Shown: one piece after another, positions 1 to 8,140 of the stretch
How positions within the stretch are numbered: the stretch's first letter is position 1
How the letters are laid out: every line of letters starts with the position of its first letter
Assembly (NCBI RefSeq): GCF_030263895.1
Contig: NZ_CP127161.1
Coordinates: 1,054,001-1,118,000, forward strand
From: Proteiniborus sp. MB09-C3
GTDB lineage: Bacteria; Bacillota; Clostridia; Tissierellales; Proteiniboraceae
Direction: 5' to 3'
Length of the DNA: 64,000 nt
Program-made: the position numbers and the translations under genes
The notes under the pieces: generated by a model
Databases searched by the model: none
Told to the model about the DNA's origin: nothing
What the model saw: the letters and a program-made list of their open reading frames with translations, nothing else

Positions 1-830
1 AGTATACAGGTAAAGCTCATGTAATAGGTATAACAGGCCCCCCTGGCGGGGGCAAAAGTACCCTCACTGATAAGCTTGCAAAAGAGCTTAGAAACAAGGG
101 CAAAACTGTTGGAATAATAGCTATAGACCCTACAAGTCCATTTACTGGTGGAGCTATACTTGGTGATAGGATAAGAATGCAGGATTTGGCTACAGACCCA
201 GGTGTATTTATTAGGAGCATGGGTACTAGGGGATATTTAGGTGGATTATCAAAGGCTACCCAAAGTGCAGTGAAGATACTAGATGTATATGGAGCTGATT
301 ACATAATTATAGAAACAGTAGGGGTAGGTCAATCTGAGATAGATATAGTGAAAAATGCAGATACTGTTGTTATGGTTATGGTGCCAGGCCTTGGAGATGA
401 TATTCAGGCAATAAAAGCTGGAGTAATGGAAATCGGAGATATATTTGCAATAAATAAAAGCGATTTAGACGGAGCAGCTAGAACAGCTGCCGAAGTAAAA
501 GCAATGCTTGATATGGGGCCTCGAAAGGATAGAAGGCCTCCTATAGTACAAGTTGTAGCTAGTTTAAACAAAGGAATAGATGGCTTGCTTGATGAGATAA
601 TGAATCATATGGAGTATTTAATAGACTCAGGAGAACTTAAGAATAGAAGAGAAGATAACATTAGAATGGAAATTATAAAGCTAATTGAAACAGAGATTAT
701 GAGGATAGTTCTACAAAAATCTCAAACAGACCGAGCCTTAGAAAAAGCAACCTCAGAAGTAGTAGATAGAAAAACAGATCCTTTTAGTGCCTCTGAATCC
801 ATAATGAAATTATTTTCAAAAAATGTATAG
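1..830 (+). CDS. meaB: MeaB/ArgK-family GTPase, methylmalonyl-CoA mutase chaperone (5' partial)
   Basis: The gene begins upstream of the window and is read in the frame starting at base 3. MeaB proteins are SIMIBI-class GTPases that bind cobalamin-dependent methylmalonyl-CoA mutase, gate loading of adenosylcobalamin and protect the radical enzyme. Seen here: P-loop GPPGGGKST at 36-62, the ETVGVGQSE switch region at 312-338 and the NKSD guanine-specificity motif at 453-464. The helical C-terminal part probably forms the dimerisation arm. The next gene, methylmalonyl-CoA epimerase, starts 22 bases downstream, so the mutase subunits are expected just outside the window on the left. Family assignment is firm; the role with the mutase is inferred from family and context. 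Confidence 0.93.
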   Translation, partial: YTGKAHVIGITGPPGGGKSTLTDKLAKELRNKGKTVGIIAIDPTSPFTGGAILGDRIRMQDLATDPGVFIRSMGTRGYLGGLSKATQSAVKILDVYGADYIIIETVGVGQSEIDIVKNADTVVMVMVPGLGDDIQAIKAGVMEIGDIFAINKSDLDGAARTAAEVKAMLDMGPRKDRRPPIVQVVASLNKGIDGLLDEIMNHMEYLIDSGELKNRREDNIRMEIIKLIETEIMRIVLQKSQTDRALEKATSEVVDRKTDPFSASESIMKLFSKNV

Positions 831-852
831 AAAATATTTAGGAGGGGAAGAG

Positions 853-1254
853 ATGGTAAAAAAGGTAGATCATATAGGTATAGCAGTTAGTAATCTTGAT
901 GAAGCTTTAAAGTTTTATGAGGAAGTATTAGGTATGAAGCTTCAAGGAATAGAAGTAGTGGAGGAGCAAAAAGTAAAGGTTGCATTTCTTCCAATAGGAG
1001 ATACAGAAATAGAATTATTAGAGTCAACTGATAAGGAGGGACCTATTGCAAAATTTATAGAAAAAAAAGGCGAAGGAATACAACATATTGCATATAGAGT
1101 AGATGACATAGAAAAAGAATTAGAAGAAATGAGACTAAAAGGTATAAGACTAATAGATGAAAAACCTAGGTATGGAGCTGGGGGAGCTAAGATAGCTTTT
1201 CTACATCCCAAAAGTACAAATGGTGTACTAATAGAGCTTTGTCAAAGGGATTAA
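853..1254 (+). CDS. mce: methylmalonyl-CoA epimerase (glyoxalase/VOC fold)
   Basis: A 133-residue VOC-superfamily protein of the length usual for methylmalonyl-CoA epimerase, which interconverts (2R)- and (2S)-methylmalonyl-CoA in the cytosol. It has paired beta-alpha-beta-beta-beta modules starting [17 protein letters not shown], a metal-ligand His in VDHIGIAV, a second His in GIQHIAYRV and a Glu near the C-terminus (GVLIELC). An open frame continues upstream to 823, but the strong ribosome site AGGAGGGG ends just before the ATG at 853, so that start is chosen. It sits between meaB and the decarboxylase genes, which fits a route from succinyl-CoA to propionyl-CoA. Confidence 0.93.
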   Translation: MVKKVDHIGIAVSNLDEALKFYEEVLGMKLQGIEVVEEQKVKVAFLPIGDTEIELLESTDKEGPIAKFIEKKGEGIQHIAYRVDDIEKELEEMRLKGIRLIDEKPRYGAGGAKIAFLHPKSTNGVLIELCQRD

Positions 1255-1321
1255 TTTAATTAATATTAAAATATATCTAAAATACGATTGCACAGTCAAT
1301 CAGGGTAAGGAGGGTCTTTAA

Positions 1322-2869
1322 ATGTCAACCATCAAGTTAGACCAGCTACGTTTAGCTAAAGAAAAAATAGCTGAAGGAGGCGGTAAAGACAGAATTGAAA
1401 AGCAACACGAAAAAGGTAAATTAACAGCAAGAGAAAGATTAAATCTATTATTCGATGAAGGAAGCTTCATAGAAATAGATGCGTTTGTAGAACACAGATG
1501 TACAAACTTTGGTATGGAAAAGACAAAGGCACCAGGAGAAGGAGTAGTATCAGGCTACGGAACAGTAAATGGAAGACTAGCATATGCATATGCTCAGGAC
1601 TTTACAGTAATAGGTGGTTCACTAGGAGAAATGCACGCAGCTAAGATTTGTAAAGTACAAGACATGGCATTAAAAATGGGAGCACCATTAATAGGATTTA
1701 ACGATTCAGGAGGAGCAAGAATACAAGAAGGAGTAGACGCACTAGCAGGCTACGGAAACATATTCTACAGAAATACAATAGCATCAGGAGTAATCCCACA
1801 AATATCAGTAATCATGGGACCATGTGCAGGAGGAGCAGTATACTCACCAGCCCTAACAGACTTCATATTCATGACAGACAAAACAAGCATGATGTTCATA
1901 ACAGGACCACAAGTAATAAAAACAGTAACAGGAGAAAACGTAACACAAGAAGAACTAGGTGGAGCAATGACACACAATAGCACAAGCGGAGTAGCACATT
2001 TTATAGATAGGACAGAACAAGAAACAATAGAAAGAGTCAAACTACTTTTAAGCTACTTACCATCAAACAACCTAGAAGATGCTCCAGCATTTGATACAGG
2101 AGATGACCTAAATAGATTAGAAGAAAAGCTAAATGACATAATACCAGACAATCCAAACAAACCATATGATATGAAAGAAATAATAGCATCATTAGCAGAC
2201 AATGGAAACTTCCTTGAAGTACAACCATACTATGCACAAAACATATTAACAGGATATATAAGACTAAATGGAAAGTCAATAGGAGTAATAGCAAGCCAAC
2301 CAAAAGTATTAGCAGGCTGCTTAGATATAAACGCATCAGACAAAGCAGCAAGATTCATAAGAACATGTGATGCATTTAACATACCATTACTAACACTAGT
2401 AGACGTACCAGGATTTTTACCAGGAACAGACCAAGAATACGGAGGAATAATCAGACACGGAGCAAAAATGTTATATGCATACAGCGAAGCAACAGTACCA
2501 AAAGTAACAGTAATAACAAGAAAAGCATATGGCGGAGCATATATAGCAATGTGCTCAAGACACCTAAATGCAGATATGGTATTAGCATGGCCAACAGCAG
2601 AAATAGCAGTAATGGGGCCAGAAGGAGCAGCAAATATAATATTTAAAAACGATATAGAAAAAGCAAAAGACCCAGCAGCAATGAGAGCAGAAAAGATAAA
2701 AGAATATAGAGACACAGTATCCAACCCATATATAGCAGCAGCAAGAGGATACGTAGACGACGTAATAGAGCCACAAACAACAAGACAGAGAATAATAAGC
2801 GCATTTGATATGCTAGCAAGCAAGCGTCAAAGCTTACCATCAAAAAAACACGGCAATATGCCTTTATAA
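1322..2869 (+). CDS. mmdA: methylmalonyl-CoA decarboxylase, carboxyltransferase alpha subunit
   Basis: A 515-residue carboxyltransferase of the acetyl/propionyl-CoA carboxylase beta-chain family. In the Na+-pumping decarboxylase it moves the carboxyl group of methylmalonyl-CoA to biotin on MmdC, releasing propionyl-CoA. Seen: duplicated crotonase-like halves, the N-terminal [13 protein letters not shown] and [12 protein letters not shown] oxyanion region (residues about 128-185) and the C-terminal [12 protein letters not shown] and [13 protein letters not shown] region (about 365-410). AAGGAGGG lies upstream of the ATG. From about residue 70 the gene uses almost only A-ending Ala, Pro, Thr, Gly and Val codons, which suggests very high expression. 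Propionyl-CoA carboxylase is excluded by the mmdD-mmdC-mmdB neighbours. Confidence 0.95.
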   Translation: MSTIKLDQLRLAKEKIAEGGGKDRIEKQHEKGKLTARERLNLLFDEGSFIEIDAFVEHRCTNFGMEKTKAPGEGVVSGYGTVNGRLAYAYAQDFTVIGGSLGEMHAAKICKVQDMALKMGAPLIGFNDSGGARIQEGVDALAGYGNIFYRNTIASGVIPQISVIMGPCAGGAVYSPALTDFIFMTDKTSMMFITGPQVIKTVTGENVTQEELGGAMTHNSTSGVAHFIDRTEQETIERVKLLLSYLPSNNLEDAPAFDTGDDLNRLEEKLNDIIPDNPNKPYDMKEIIASLADNGNFLEVQPYYAQNILTGYIRLNGKSIGVIASQPKVLAGCLDINASDKAARFIRTCDAFNIPLLTLVDVPGFLPGTDQEYGGIIRHGAKMLYAYSEATVPKVTVITRKAYGGAYIAMCSRHLNADMVLAWPTAEIAVMGPEGAANIIFKNDIEKAKDPAAMRAEKIKEYRDTVSNPYIAAARGYVDDVIEPQTTRQRIISAFDMLASKRQSLPSKKHGNMPL

Positions 2870-2882
2870 AGAGGTGATATGA

Positions 2883-3257
2883 ATGGTTTTTCCAGAGATA
2901 ATAACATTAAATGACTCATTAGTCATAACAGCATTTAGTATGCTATTAGTATTTGCTGCTTTAATAGCATTATCATATACAATAGATGGATTCAGAGTAC
3001 TTGCACATAGCTTAGAAAAAAAAAATAGAAATGTAGCAGAACCTGCAAGAGAAGCAAACAAACAAGTAGTTAGCCCTGTAGTAGAGAAAACAACAAACCA
3101 AGAAGATGATTTAGAACTAGTAGCAGTAATAACAGCAAGTATAGCAGCCATGCTATCAAGACCAGCAAATAGCATAGTAGTTAGAAACATAGTAAGAGTA
3201 CCTCAGACCACACCAGTATGGGGCAGTGTATCAAGACAAGAAATGATAAATAAATAA
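2883..3257 (+). CDS. mmdD: methylmalonyl-CoA decarboxylase delta subunit (OadG-like)
   Basis: A 124-residue protein with one membrane segment near the N-terminus (about residues 15-35, rich in Leu, Ala, Ile) and a cytosolic tail that ends in a conserved-looking region with NIVRVPQTTPVWG. This is the layout of OadG/MmdD subunits, which hold the carboxyltransferase on the membrane beta subunit. A Lys/Glu/Pro-rich linker lies between the two parts. GAGGTGA precedes the ATG. Another ATG at 2879 opens a different, very short frame. The gene lies 13 bases after mmdA. Small Na+-decarboxylase subunits diverge strongly, so the call rests on topology and position. Confidence 0.8.
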   Translation: MVFPEIITLNDSLVITAFSMLLVFAALIALSYTIDGFRVLAHSLEKKNRNVAEPAREANKQVVSPVVEKTTNQEDDLELVAVITASIAAMLSRPANSIVVRNIVRVPQTTPVWGSVSRQEMINK

Positions 3258-3301
3258 TTATATACAAAACAAATTATTAAGAGATATAAGGAGGCATTAT
3301 A

Positions 3302-3688
3302 ATGAAGAAATTTATAGTAAATGTGAACGGAAAAAGCTACGAAGTAGAAGTAGAAGAAATAGGCGGACAAGTACAACAAACAACACCAAGCCCAGCACCA
3401 GCAGCACAACCAGTACCACAAGCAGCACCACAACCAAAAGCAGAAACAAAACCAGCACAAGCAGTACCACAAGGAGCAGAAGTAGTAGAAGCACCAATGC
3501 CAGGAACAATACTAGACATAAAAGTTAATCAAGGAGACACAGTTAAAAAAGGACAAGTACTACTAATACTAGAAGCAATGAAAATGGAAAACGAAATAAT
3601 GGCACCTAGAGATGGAAAAGTTACAGCAGTAAACACATCAAAAGGATCATCAGTTAACGTAGGAGATCCGCTAGTTTCATTAGAATAA
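3302..3688 (+). CDS. mmdC: methylmalonyl-CoA decarboxylase biotin carrier subunit (gamma)
   Basis: A 128-residue biotinyl-domain protein that carries carboxybiotin between MmdA and the membrane pump MmdB. Residues 1-22 form a short beta-rich start (KFIVNVNGKSYEVEVEE). Residues 25-58 are an Ala/Pro/Gln-rich flexible linker. Residues 60-128 form the lipoyl/biotinyl barrel with the EAMKMEN signature, so Lys94 is the predicted biotinylation site. AAGGAGG precedes the ATG. The biotin ligase gene birA lies 1.5 kb downstream and is the expected modifying enzyme. Confidence 0.95.
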   Translation: MKKFIVNVNGKSYEVEVEEIGGQVQQTTPSPAPAAQPVPQAAPQPKAETKPAQAVPQGAEVVEAPMPGTILDIKVNQGDTVKKGQVLLILEAMKMENEIMAPRDGKVTAVNTSKGSSVNVGDPLVSLE

Positions 3689-3721
3689 GCAAAAAACATG
3701 TCCGAAAGAGAGGTTTTTTAG

Positions 3722-4903
3722 ATGTTTTTAGAAATGTTGAAAGGTTTCTGGGCAAGCACAGGCTTCGCCGCTTTGACACCAGGTCATCTAATAATGCTTA
3801 CAATTTCGTTAGTATTAATTTACCTAGCGATTAGAAAAGGATTTGAGCCACTACTACTATTGCCAATAGCATTCGGAATGCTACTAGCAAACTTACCACT
3901 AGGTGGACTTACAGATGGACCAATAGTAGAGATAATAAGAGATCCAAATACAGGAGAATTAGTTTCACAAACTAAGCAAGTAGGAGGACTACTATACTAC
4001 TTATACCAAGGAGTAAAGCTAGGAATATATCCACCACTAATATTCTTAGGAGTAGGAGCAATGACAGACTTCGGCCCACTAATAGCAAACCCAAGAAGCA
4101 TACTATTAGGAGCAGCAGCACAATTTGGAATATTCTTCACATTCGTAGGAGCAATAGTACTAGGCTTCACAGGACCAGAAGCAGCCTCCATAGGAATAAT
4201 AGGAGGAGCAGACGGACCAACAGCATTATATCTAACAAGTAAGCTAGCACCACACTTACTAGGACCAATAGCCGTAGCAGCATACTCATATATGGCATTA
4301 GTACCAATAATACAACCACCAATAATGAGAGCATTAACAACCAAAAAAGAAAGACAAGTTAAGATGGAACAACTAAGACCAGTATCAAAAACAGAAAGAA
4401 TACTATTCCCAATAGTAGTAACAATGCTAGTATCACTACTACTACCATCAGCAGCAGCACTAGTAGGCTTTCTAATGCTAGGAAACCTAATAAGAGAAAG
4501 TGGAGTAGTAGAAAGACTATCAAAAACAGCCCAAAACGAATTAATGAACATAATAGTAATATTCCTAGGAATAACAGTAGGAGCAACAGCAACAGCAGAA
4601 GCATTCTGGAACTTAGGAACATTAAAAATAATAGCACTAGGACTAATAGCATTCTCAATAGGAACAGCAGCAGGAGTAATATTTGGAAAGATAATGTACA
4701 AGCTAACAGGAGGAAAAGTAAACCCACTAATAGGAGCAGCAGGAGTATCAGCAGTACCAATGGCAGCCAGAGTAGCACAAAAAGTAGGACAAGAAGAAAA
4801 CCCATCAAACTTCCTACTAATGCATGCAATGGGACCAAACGTAGCAGGAGTAATAGGGTCAGCAGTAGCAGCAGGAGCACTTTTGATGTTTTTCGGTGGC
4901 TAA
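3722..4903 (+). CDS. mmdB: methylmalonyl-CoA decarboxylase beta subunit, Na+ pump
   Basis: A 393-residue integral membrane protein of the OadB/GcdB/MmdB family. It decarboxylates carboxybiotin and drives two Na+ ions outward across the cytoplasmic membrane. Many hydrophobic segments are visible, together with the conserved [13 protein letters not shown] region (about residues 157-169), which in the family contains the essential Asp of region IIIa, and the C-terminal [18 protein letters not shown] motif. It is the last gene of the mmd operon, 33 bases after mmdC, and is followed at once by a strong intrinsic terminator. Codon use is as biased as in mmdA and leaves long antisense open frames that are not genes. 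Confidence 0.95.
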   Translation: MFLEMLKGFWASTGFAALTPGHLIMLTISLVLIYLAIRKGFEPLLLLPIAFGMLLANLPLGGLTDGPIVEIIRDPNTGELVSQTKQVGGLLYYLYQGVKLGIYPPLIFLGVGAMTDFGPLIANPRSILLGAAAQFGIFFTFVGAIVLGFTGPEAASIGIIGGADGPTALYLTSKLAPHLLGPIAVAAYSYMALVPIIQPPIMRALTTKKERQVKMEQLRPVSKTERILFPIVVTMLVSLLLPSAAALVGFLMLGNLIRESGVVERLSKTAQNELMNIIVIFLGITVGATATAEAFWNLGTLKIIALGLIAFSIGTAAGVIFGKIMYKLTGGKVNPLIGAAGVSAVPMAARVAQKVGQEENPSNFLLMHAMGPNVAGVIGSAVAAGALLMFFGG

Positions 4904-4910
4904 AATGCAG

Positions 4911-4943
4911 GGACGCCCATTGGGCGTCCTTAACTATTTTTTG
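4911..4943 (+). terminator. intrinsic terminator of the mmd operon
   Basis: Stem GGACGCCC (4911-4918) with GGGCGTCC (4922-4929), a three-base loop and a T-rich tail about eight bases further on. It starts 8 bases after the mmdB stop. Confidence 0.85.
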
Positions 4944-4969
4944 AATAACTAATGATTTTATTATAAAAT
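4941..4969 (+). promoter_or_regulatory. predicted sigma-A promoter of the birA leader
   Basis: TTGAAT-N17-TAAAAT, starting inside the T-tail of the mmd terminator. The predicted start near 4976 would give a leader of about 200 bases before the birA start codon. Confidence 0.5.
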
Positions 4970-4990
4970 TGTTTTATTATATATGTAGGA

Positions 4991-5154
4991 AGCGATGTCA
5001 CATTGCTCTGAATATCGTAGAGTGGAACGCCACATCAAACTGTGTGAAAGCTGTAATACTGAGATGGTAGTATAGGCTTCATTTACGAAGAGCTATCCAT
5101 GAAGGAACTTTAATGGAAAATGATTTTCACACAATCTGCTGTTGCTCAACAAGC
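4991..5154 (+). ncRNA. structured 5' leader upstream of birA, unknown family
   Basis: Nested inverted repeats fill this stretch: AGCGATG/CATTGCT (4991-5007), GTGG/CCAC (5022-5033), and a long-range pair TGTGTGAAA (5041-5049) with TTTCACACA (5125-5133). The long-range pair encloses AGCT/AGCT (5049-5052 with 5091-5094), which itself holds two hairpins (5056-5073 and 5077-5090), and a CCAT/ATGG hairpin (5097-5116). A final hairpin (5138-5154) ends seven bases before the AGGCGG ribosome site. No T-box, B12, TPP, SAM, lysine, glycine or c-di-GMP core sequence was recognised. It could be a riboswitch-like leader or a remnant of a mobile hairpin element. Confidence 0.5.
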
Positions 5155-5173
5155 ATAGAAAGGCGGTTACAAA

Positions 5174-6160
5174 TTGAAAGAAAAAATACTAAAACTACTT
5201 AAGGACAACAAAAACGAATTTGTCTCTGGTCAAGAGATTAGTGAGCAATTAAACGTAAGCAGAACTGCTATTTGGAAATATATTAATGGTTTAAAAGAAG
5301 AAGGCTATGAGATAGAGTCTGTATCCAGAAAAGGACACATGCTTTTGTCAACGCCTGATATTCTTAATTACGAAGAAATATCTGAGTATTTGAGTACTCA
5401 ACATATTGGCAGAGAAATATTTTATTATGATTCAATAGATTCTACAAACATAAAAGCTAAAGAACTTGTCTATAACAATGAAGGTCATGGAACTGTAGTC
5501 ATAGCTGAAGAACAAACTCATGGAAGAGGAAGGCTTGGAAGAGACTGGTCATCTCCTAATAGGAAAGGCATATGGATGTCTATTATTCTCAAGCCACAAA
5601 TAGAGCCGCAAGATGCAGCTAAAATCACTCAGATTGCTGCTGCTGCAGTATGGAAGGCAATTAATCAAATAGGAGTGATAACACAAATAAAATGGCCTAA
5701 TGATATAGTTCTCAATGGCAAAAAAGTCTGTGGTATATTGACCGAAATGAGCGGAGAATTAAATAGATTAAATTATTTAGTAGTAGGCATTGGAATCAAT
5801 GCTAATATAGACAATGATGAATTTCCAAAGAAAATCCTAAATATGGCTACATCACTAAAAAATGAAACAGGTAAGGAGATTAATAGAAGAGAATTAGTGG
5901 CTCTCATACTAAATAATTTTGAAGCTTTATATAATAAACTTATTAATGACAATAGCACAGAAGAAGCAATAAAAATATGTAAGGAAAACTCAGCTCTTAT
6001 TGGGAAAAATGTTAGATTGATCATAAAGGGAGAGGAAAAAGAAGCCAAGGCCATAGATATTAACGAAGATGGCGAGCTAATAGTTAAAGACAAGGAAGGC
6101 AATATATCTAAAGTAATTTCTGGAGAAGTATCAGTGAGAGGACTATACGGATATATTTAA
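5174..6160 (+). CDS. birA: BirA: biotin-protein ligase with N-terminal DNA-binding domain
   Basis: A 328-residue bifunctional enzyme that makes biotinyl-AMP, attaches biotin to carrier lysines (here presumably Lys94 of MmdC) and can act as a biotin repressor. Residues 1-60 form a winged helix-turn-helix (SGQEISEQLNVSRTAIWKYI). The catalytic domain shows GRGRLGRDW (about 117-125) and KWPNDI (about 173-178). The C-terminal 50 residues form the SH3-like cap. The start is a TTG with AGGCGG seven bases upstream; no ATG is available nearby. The long structured leader in front is described separately. Biotin use by the adjacent decarboxylase explains the position. Confidence 0.94.
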   Translation: MKEKILKLLKDNKNEFVSGQEISEQLNVSRTAIWKYINGLKEEGYEIESVSRKGHMLLSTPDILNYEEISEYLSTQHIGREIFYYDSIDSTNIKAKELVYNNEGHGTVVIAEEQTHGRGRLGRDWSSPNRKGIWMSIILKPQIEPQDAAKITQIAAAAVWKAINQIGVITQIKWPNDIVLNGKKVCGILTEMSGELNRLNYLVVGIGINANIDNDEFPKKILNMATSLKNETGKEINRRELVALILNNFEALYNKLINDNSTEEAIKICKENSALIGKNVRLIIKGEEKEAKAIDINEDGELIVKDKEGNISKVISGEVSVRGLYGYI

Positions 6161-6183
6161 AATATGAAAAAAAATATATATTA

Positions 6184-6212
6184 TTGCACATATGTATAAA
6201 AGTTGCTAAAAT
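6184..6212 (+). promoter_or_regulatory. predicted sigma-A promoter for panT-coaX
   Basis: TTGCAC-N17-TAAAAT. The expected start, near 6219, falls on the first paired base of the hairpin that follows. Confidence 0.5.
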
Positions 6213-6218
6213 GAAATT

Positions 6219-6258
6219 GTAATGTAGCCAGTATCCTCTAGGAATTGGACTACATTGC
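6219..6258 (+). promoter_or_regulatory. pan-motif-like RNA hairpin, copy 1
   Basis: A long stem with exactly two single bulged adenosines. GTAATGTAG (6219-6227) pairs with CTACATTGC (6250-6258), one G-T included. CCAGT (6228-6232) pairs with ATTGG (6244-6248). TCCT (6234-6237) pairs with AGGA (6240-6243). A6233 and A6249 are left unpaired. The pan RNA motif is known as a stem with two conserved bulged A residues, usually in tandem, in leaders of pantothenate genes. The gene downstream fits pantothenate uptake. The match is to the described architecture from memory, not to a covariance model. Confidence 0.65.
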
Positions 6259-6281
6259 TGTAAATATAATTTATAATAATT

Positions 6282-6310
6282 CGACTGGTATCCTTTAAGG
6301 AACTAGAGCG
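6282..6310 (+). promoter_or_regulatory. pan-motif-like RNA hairpin, copy 2, next to the ribosome site
   Basis: Same design as copy 1: CTGGT (6285-6289) with ACTAG (6302-6306), TCCT with AGGA (6291-6301), bulged A6290 on the 5' side and A6307 on the 3' side, and a short outer CG/CG pairing. The 3' end touches the GGGAGG ribosome site of panT (6311-6316), so a change in folding could control translation. Confidence 0.6.
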
Positions 6311-6323
6311 GGAGGCGATTTTA

Positions 6324-7097
6324 ATGTCAAATGTTTTTGCAAAGTCATCTTTTAATGTTAGGAAGATGGCCATCGTGGGGGTGCTTGGCGCCATTTCAGC
6401 AGTGTTAGGTATGACTCCAATAGGATTTATACCAGTAGGGCCTACAAATGCAACTATAATGCACATACCAGTAATTATTGGGGCCATAGTAGAAGGCCCA
6501 ATAGTAGGTATGCTTGTTGGGCTCATATTTGGTGTTTTTAGCTTAATTAGAGCTATTACTACACCAACAGTCATATCACCAGTGTTTTATAATCCATTAG
6601 TATCTATACTACCAAGAGTGTTGATAGGACTAGTATCCTATTATACATTTGTAGCTGTTAGAAAGATGAATAAAAAAACTTCCGTGTTTATCTTGATTAG
6701 TATCTGGACAGCAGTGCTAGCTTATTTATCTTTCTCATTTGTAAAGAACATAGGAGTATATTCATCAGGAAGCATTAGTCTAGGAAGGCTGATATTTAGC
6801 GGGGCTTTGGTGCTTTTTACCTTATTTATTGGTGTGATATCCTATAAAAAGCTAAATTACAATGCACTAGATGTAATGCTAAGTACTATATTAGGAACTC
6901 TTACTAATACAGTAGGGGTTTTAGGTATGATATATGTGTTCTATGGCAGATGGTTTGTGGAGATGATGGGTGGAGACCCTGATTTAGCAGGAAAGGTGAT
7001 TTTAGGAGTTGGAATAGCCAACGGAATACCAGAGATTATAATTGCCGTCATAATAGTTACAAGTGTAATATTAGGAATGAGAAAACAATCAAAGTAA
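6324..7097 (+). CDS. panT: ECF transporter S component, probably pantothenate-specific
   Basis: A 257-residue membrane protein with about six hydrophobic segments. It belongs to the folate/pantothenate group of energy-coupling-factor substrate-binding subunits, with family features such as GFIPVGPTNATIMHIPVII (residues about 35-53) and a PxxxFxNPLVSILPR stretch (about 90-105). The S component captures the vitamin and works with shared EcfA/EcfA'/EcfT subunits, which are not in this window. Pantothenate is preferred over folate because the next gene is pantothenate kinase and because two pan-like hairpins lie in the leader. GGGAGGCG precedes the ATG. Substrate is inferred. Confidence 0.78.
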   Translation: MSNVFAKSSFNVRKMAIVGVLGAISAVLGMTPIGFIPVGPTNATIMHIPVIIGAIVEGPIVGMLVGLIFGVFSLIRAITTPTVISPVFYNPLVSILPRVLIGLVSYYTFVAVRKMNKKTSVFILISIWTAVLAYLSFSFVKNIGVYSSGSISLGRLIFSGALVLFTLFIGVISYKKLNYNALDVMLSTILGTLTNTVGVLGMIYVFYGRWFVEMMGGDPDLAGKVILGVGIANGIPEIIIAVIIVTSVILGMRKQSK

Positions 7098-7157
7098 GAA
7101 TGATATAAAACAACTTCGGATTCTCGAAGATTATATTTTACAAAAGTAGGTGGGACA

Positions 7158-7925
7158 ATGATTTTAGTATGTGATGTAGGAAACACTAATGCGGTTCTTG
7201 GGGTTTTTCAGGGAGAAAAGCTACTTAAGGACTGGAGAATATCAACTGATAAAGATAAGACCTCAGATGAATATGGGATTATTATTGACCAGCTGTTTAA
7301 ATATAATGGGTTAAATATAGAGGATGTAGAGGGTGTAATAATATCATCTGTTGTCCCTAATCTAATGCATACACTACAAGCAGTGAGTATAAAATACCTC
7401 AATAAAGAAGCCCTAATAGTGGGACCGGGAATAAAAACTGGTGTAAACATTAAATATGATAATCCTAGAGAAGTCGGAGCAGATAGAATAGTAAATGCAG
7501 TTGCAGCCTATGAAAAATATGGCGGGCCAATAATTATAGTAGATTTTGGAACAGCGACAACCTTTTGTGCTATATCGAAAGATGGAGAATACGAAGGTGG
7601 TATTATATCTCCTGGTATAATAATCTCAAGTGAAGCATTGTTCCAAAAAACTGCGAAGCTTCCTAAAATAGAAATAGTGAAGCCAGAAAAAGTAATCAAT
7701 AAAAATACGGTAAGTAGCTTGCAGTCAGGGATTATATATGGATATGTGGGATTAGTAGACTATATAGTCAAGAGAATGAAAGCAGAGATGAGTGACGAAG
7801 TAAAAGCTGTAATAGCAACAGGAGGACTATCAACCTTAATTGCAAGCGAATCAGAAACCATAACTAATATAGATAGAATGCTTACTCTTGAAGGACTGAG
7901 AATGATATACGAAAAAAACAAGTAG
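7158..7925 (+). CDS. coaX: type III pantothenate kinase
   Basis: A 255-residue ASKHA-fold kinase that phosphorylates pantothenate, the first step of coenzyme A synthesis. Seen: N-terminal phosphate loop [12 protein letters not shown] (residues 5-16), [12 protein letters not shown] (about 102-113), [12 protein letters not shown] (about 130-141) and the GGIISPGI segment. Length is typical of CoaX. The gene follows panT by 60 bases, so uptake and activation of pantothenate appear to be one unit. The stop codon lies inside the 5' arm of the terminator stem. Confidence 0.95.
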   Translation: MILVCDVGNTNAVLGVFQGEKLLKDWRISTDKDKTSDEYGIIIDQLFKYNGLNIEDVEGVIISSVVPNLMHTLQAVSIKYLNKEALIVGPGIKTGVNIKYDNPREVGADRIVNAVAAYEKYGGPIIIVDFGTATTFCAISKDGEYEGGIISPGIIISSEALFQKTAKLPKIEIVKPEKVINKNTVSSLQSGIIYGYVGLVDYIVKRMKAEMSDEVKAVIATGGLSTLIASESETITNIDRMLTLEGLRMIYEKNK

Positions 7926-7947
7926 CTTAAGCTACTTGTTTTTTTAT
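7918..7947 (+). terminator. intrinsic terminator after coaX
   Basis: Stem ACAAGTAGC (7918-7926) and GCTACTTGT (7931-7939), loop TTAA, followed by a run of T. The stem includes the coaX stop codon. Confidence 0.9.
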
Positions 7948-8005
7948 GACCTAACCCAATTTTCTGAATGTTTCTATCAGCAAATAAATTTGTGTTGCGG
8001 GATTA
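7947..8005. repeat. dispersed intergenic palindrome family, copy A (deleted form)
   Basis: Begins with TGACCTAACCC directly after the coaX terminator tail and continues with a TTTTCTGAATG...TTCTATCAG hairpin and an ATAAATTTGTGTTGCG end. The same modules recur at 26118, 47557, 51277 and 51399. In this copy the right half of the palindrome is missing, with the same junction as in the copy at 26118. Confidence 0.75.
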
Positions 8006-8047
8006 ATGTATTAATATGGATATAATAAAGAAAGAAAAAGGAATATA

Positions 8048-8140
8048 ATGAGTTATAGAATTATTCATGTCCGAAATCGTGAGCATTTATTTCATTATAC
8101 TTTAGATGCTGGTGACAATATACAGGGAGTGATAAGTTGA
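8048..8140 (+). CDS. small ORF (30 aa) overlapping the dusB start
   Basis: ATG at 8048 with AAAGGA six bases upstream opens a 30-codon frame beginning MSYRIIHVRNREH and ending GVIS. Its TGA stop overlaps the TTG start of dusB within TTGA (8137-8140), the layout of translationally coupled genes. The peptide has no recognised family, signal sequence or membrane segment. It may be a leader peptide that delivers ribosomes to dusB, a real small protein, or chance. The ribosome site and the exact overlap are what support it. Confidence 0.4.
   Translation: MSYRIIHVRNREHLFHYTLDAGDNIQGVIS

Noticed and set aside
3997-4701. Long antisense ORF (234 aa) opposite mmdB, and similar ones opposite mmdA and mmdC
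   Set aside because: They arise from the extreme A-ending codon use of the real genes, which removes stops on the other strand. The products are low-complexity Leu/Val/Ser-rich strings without ribosome sites.
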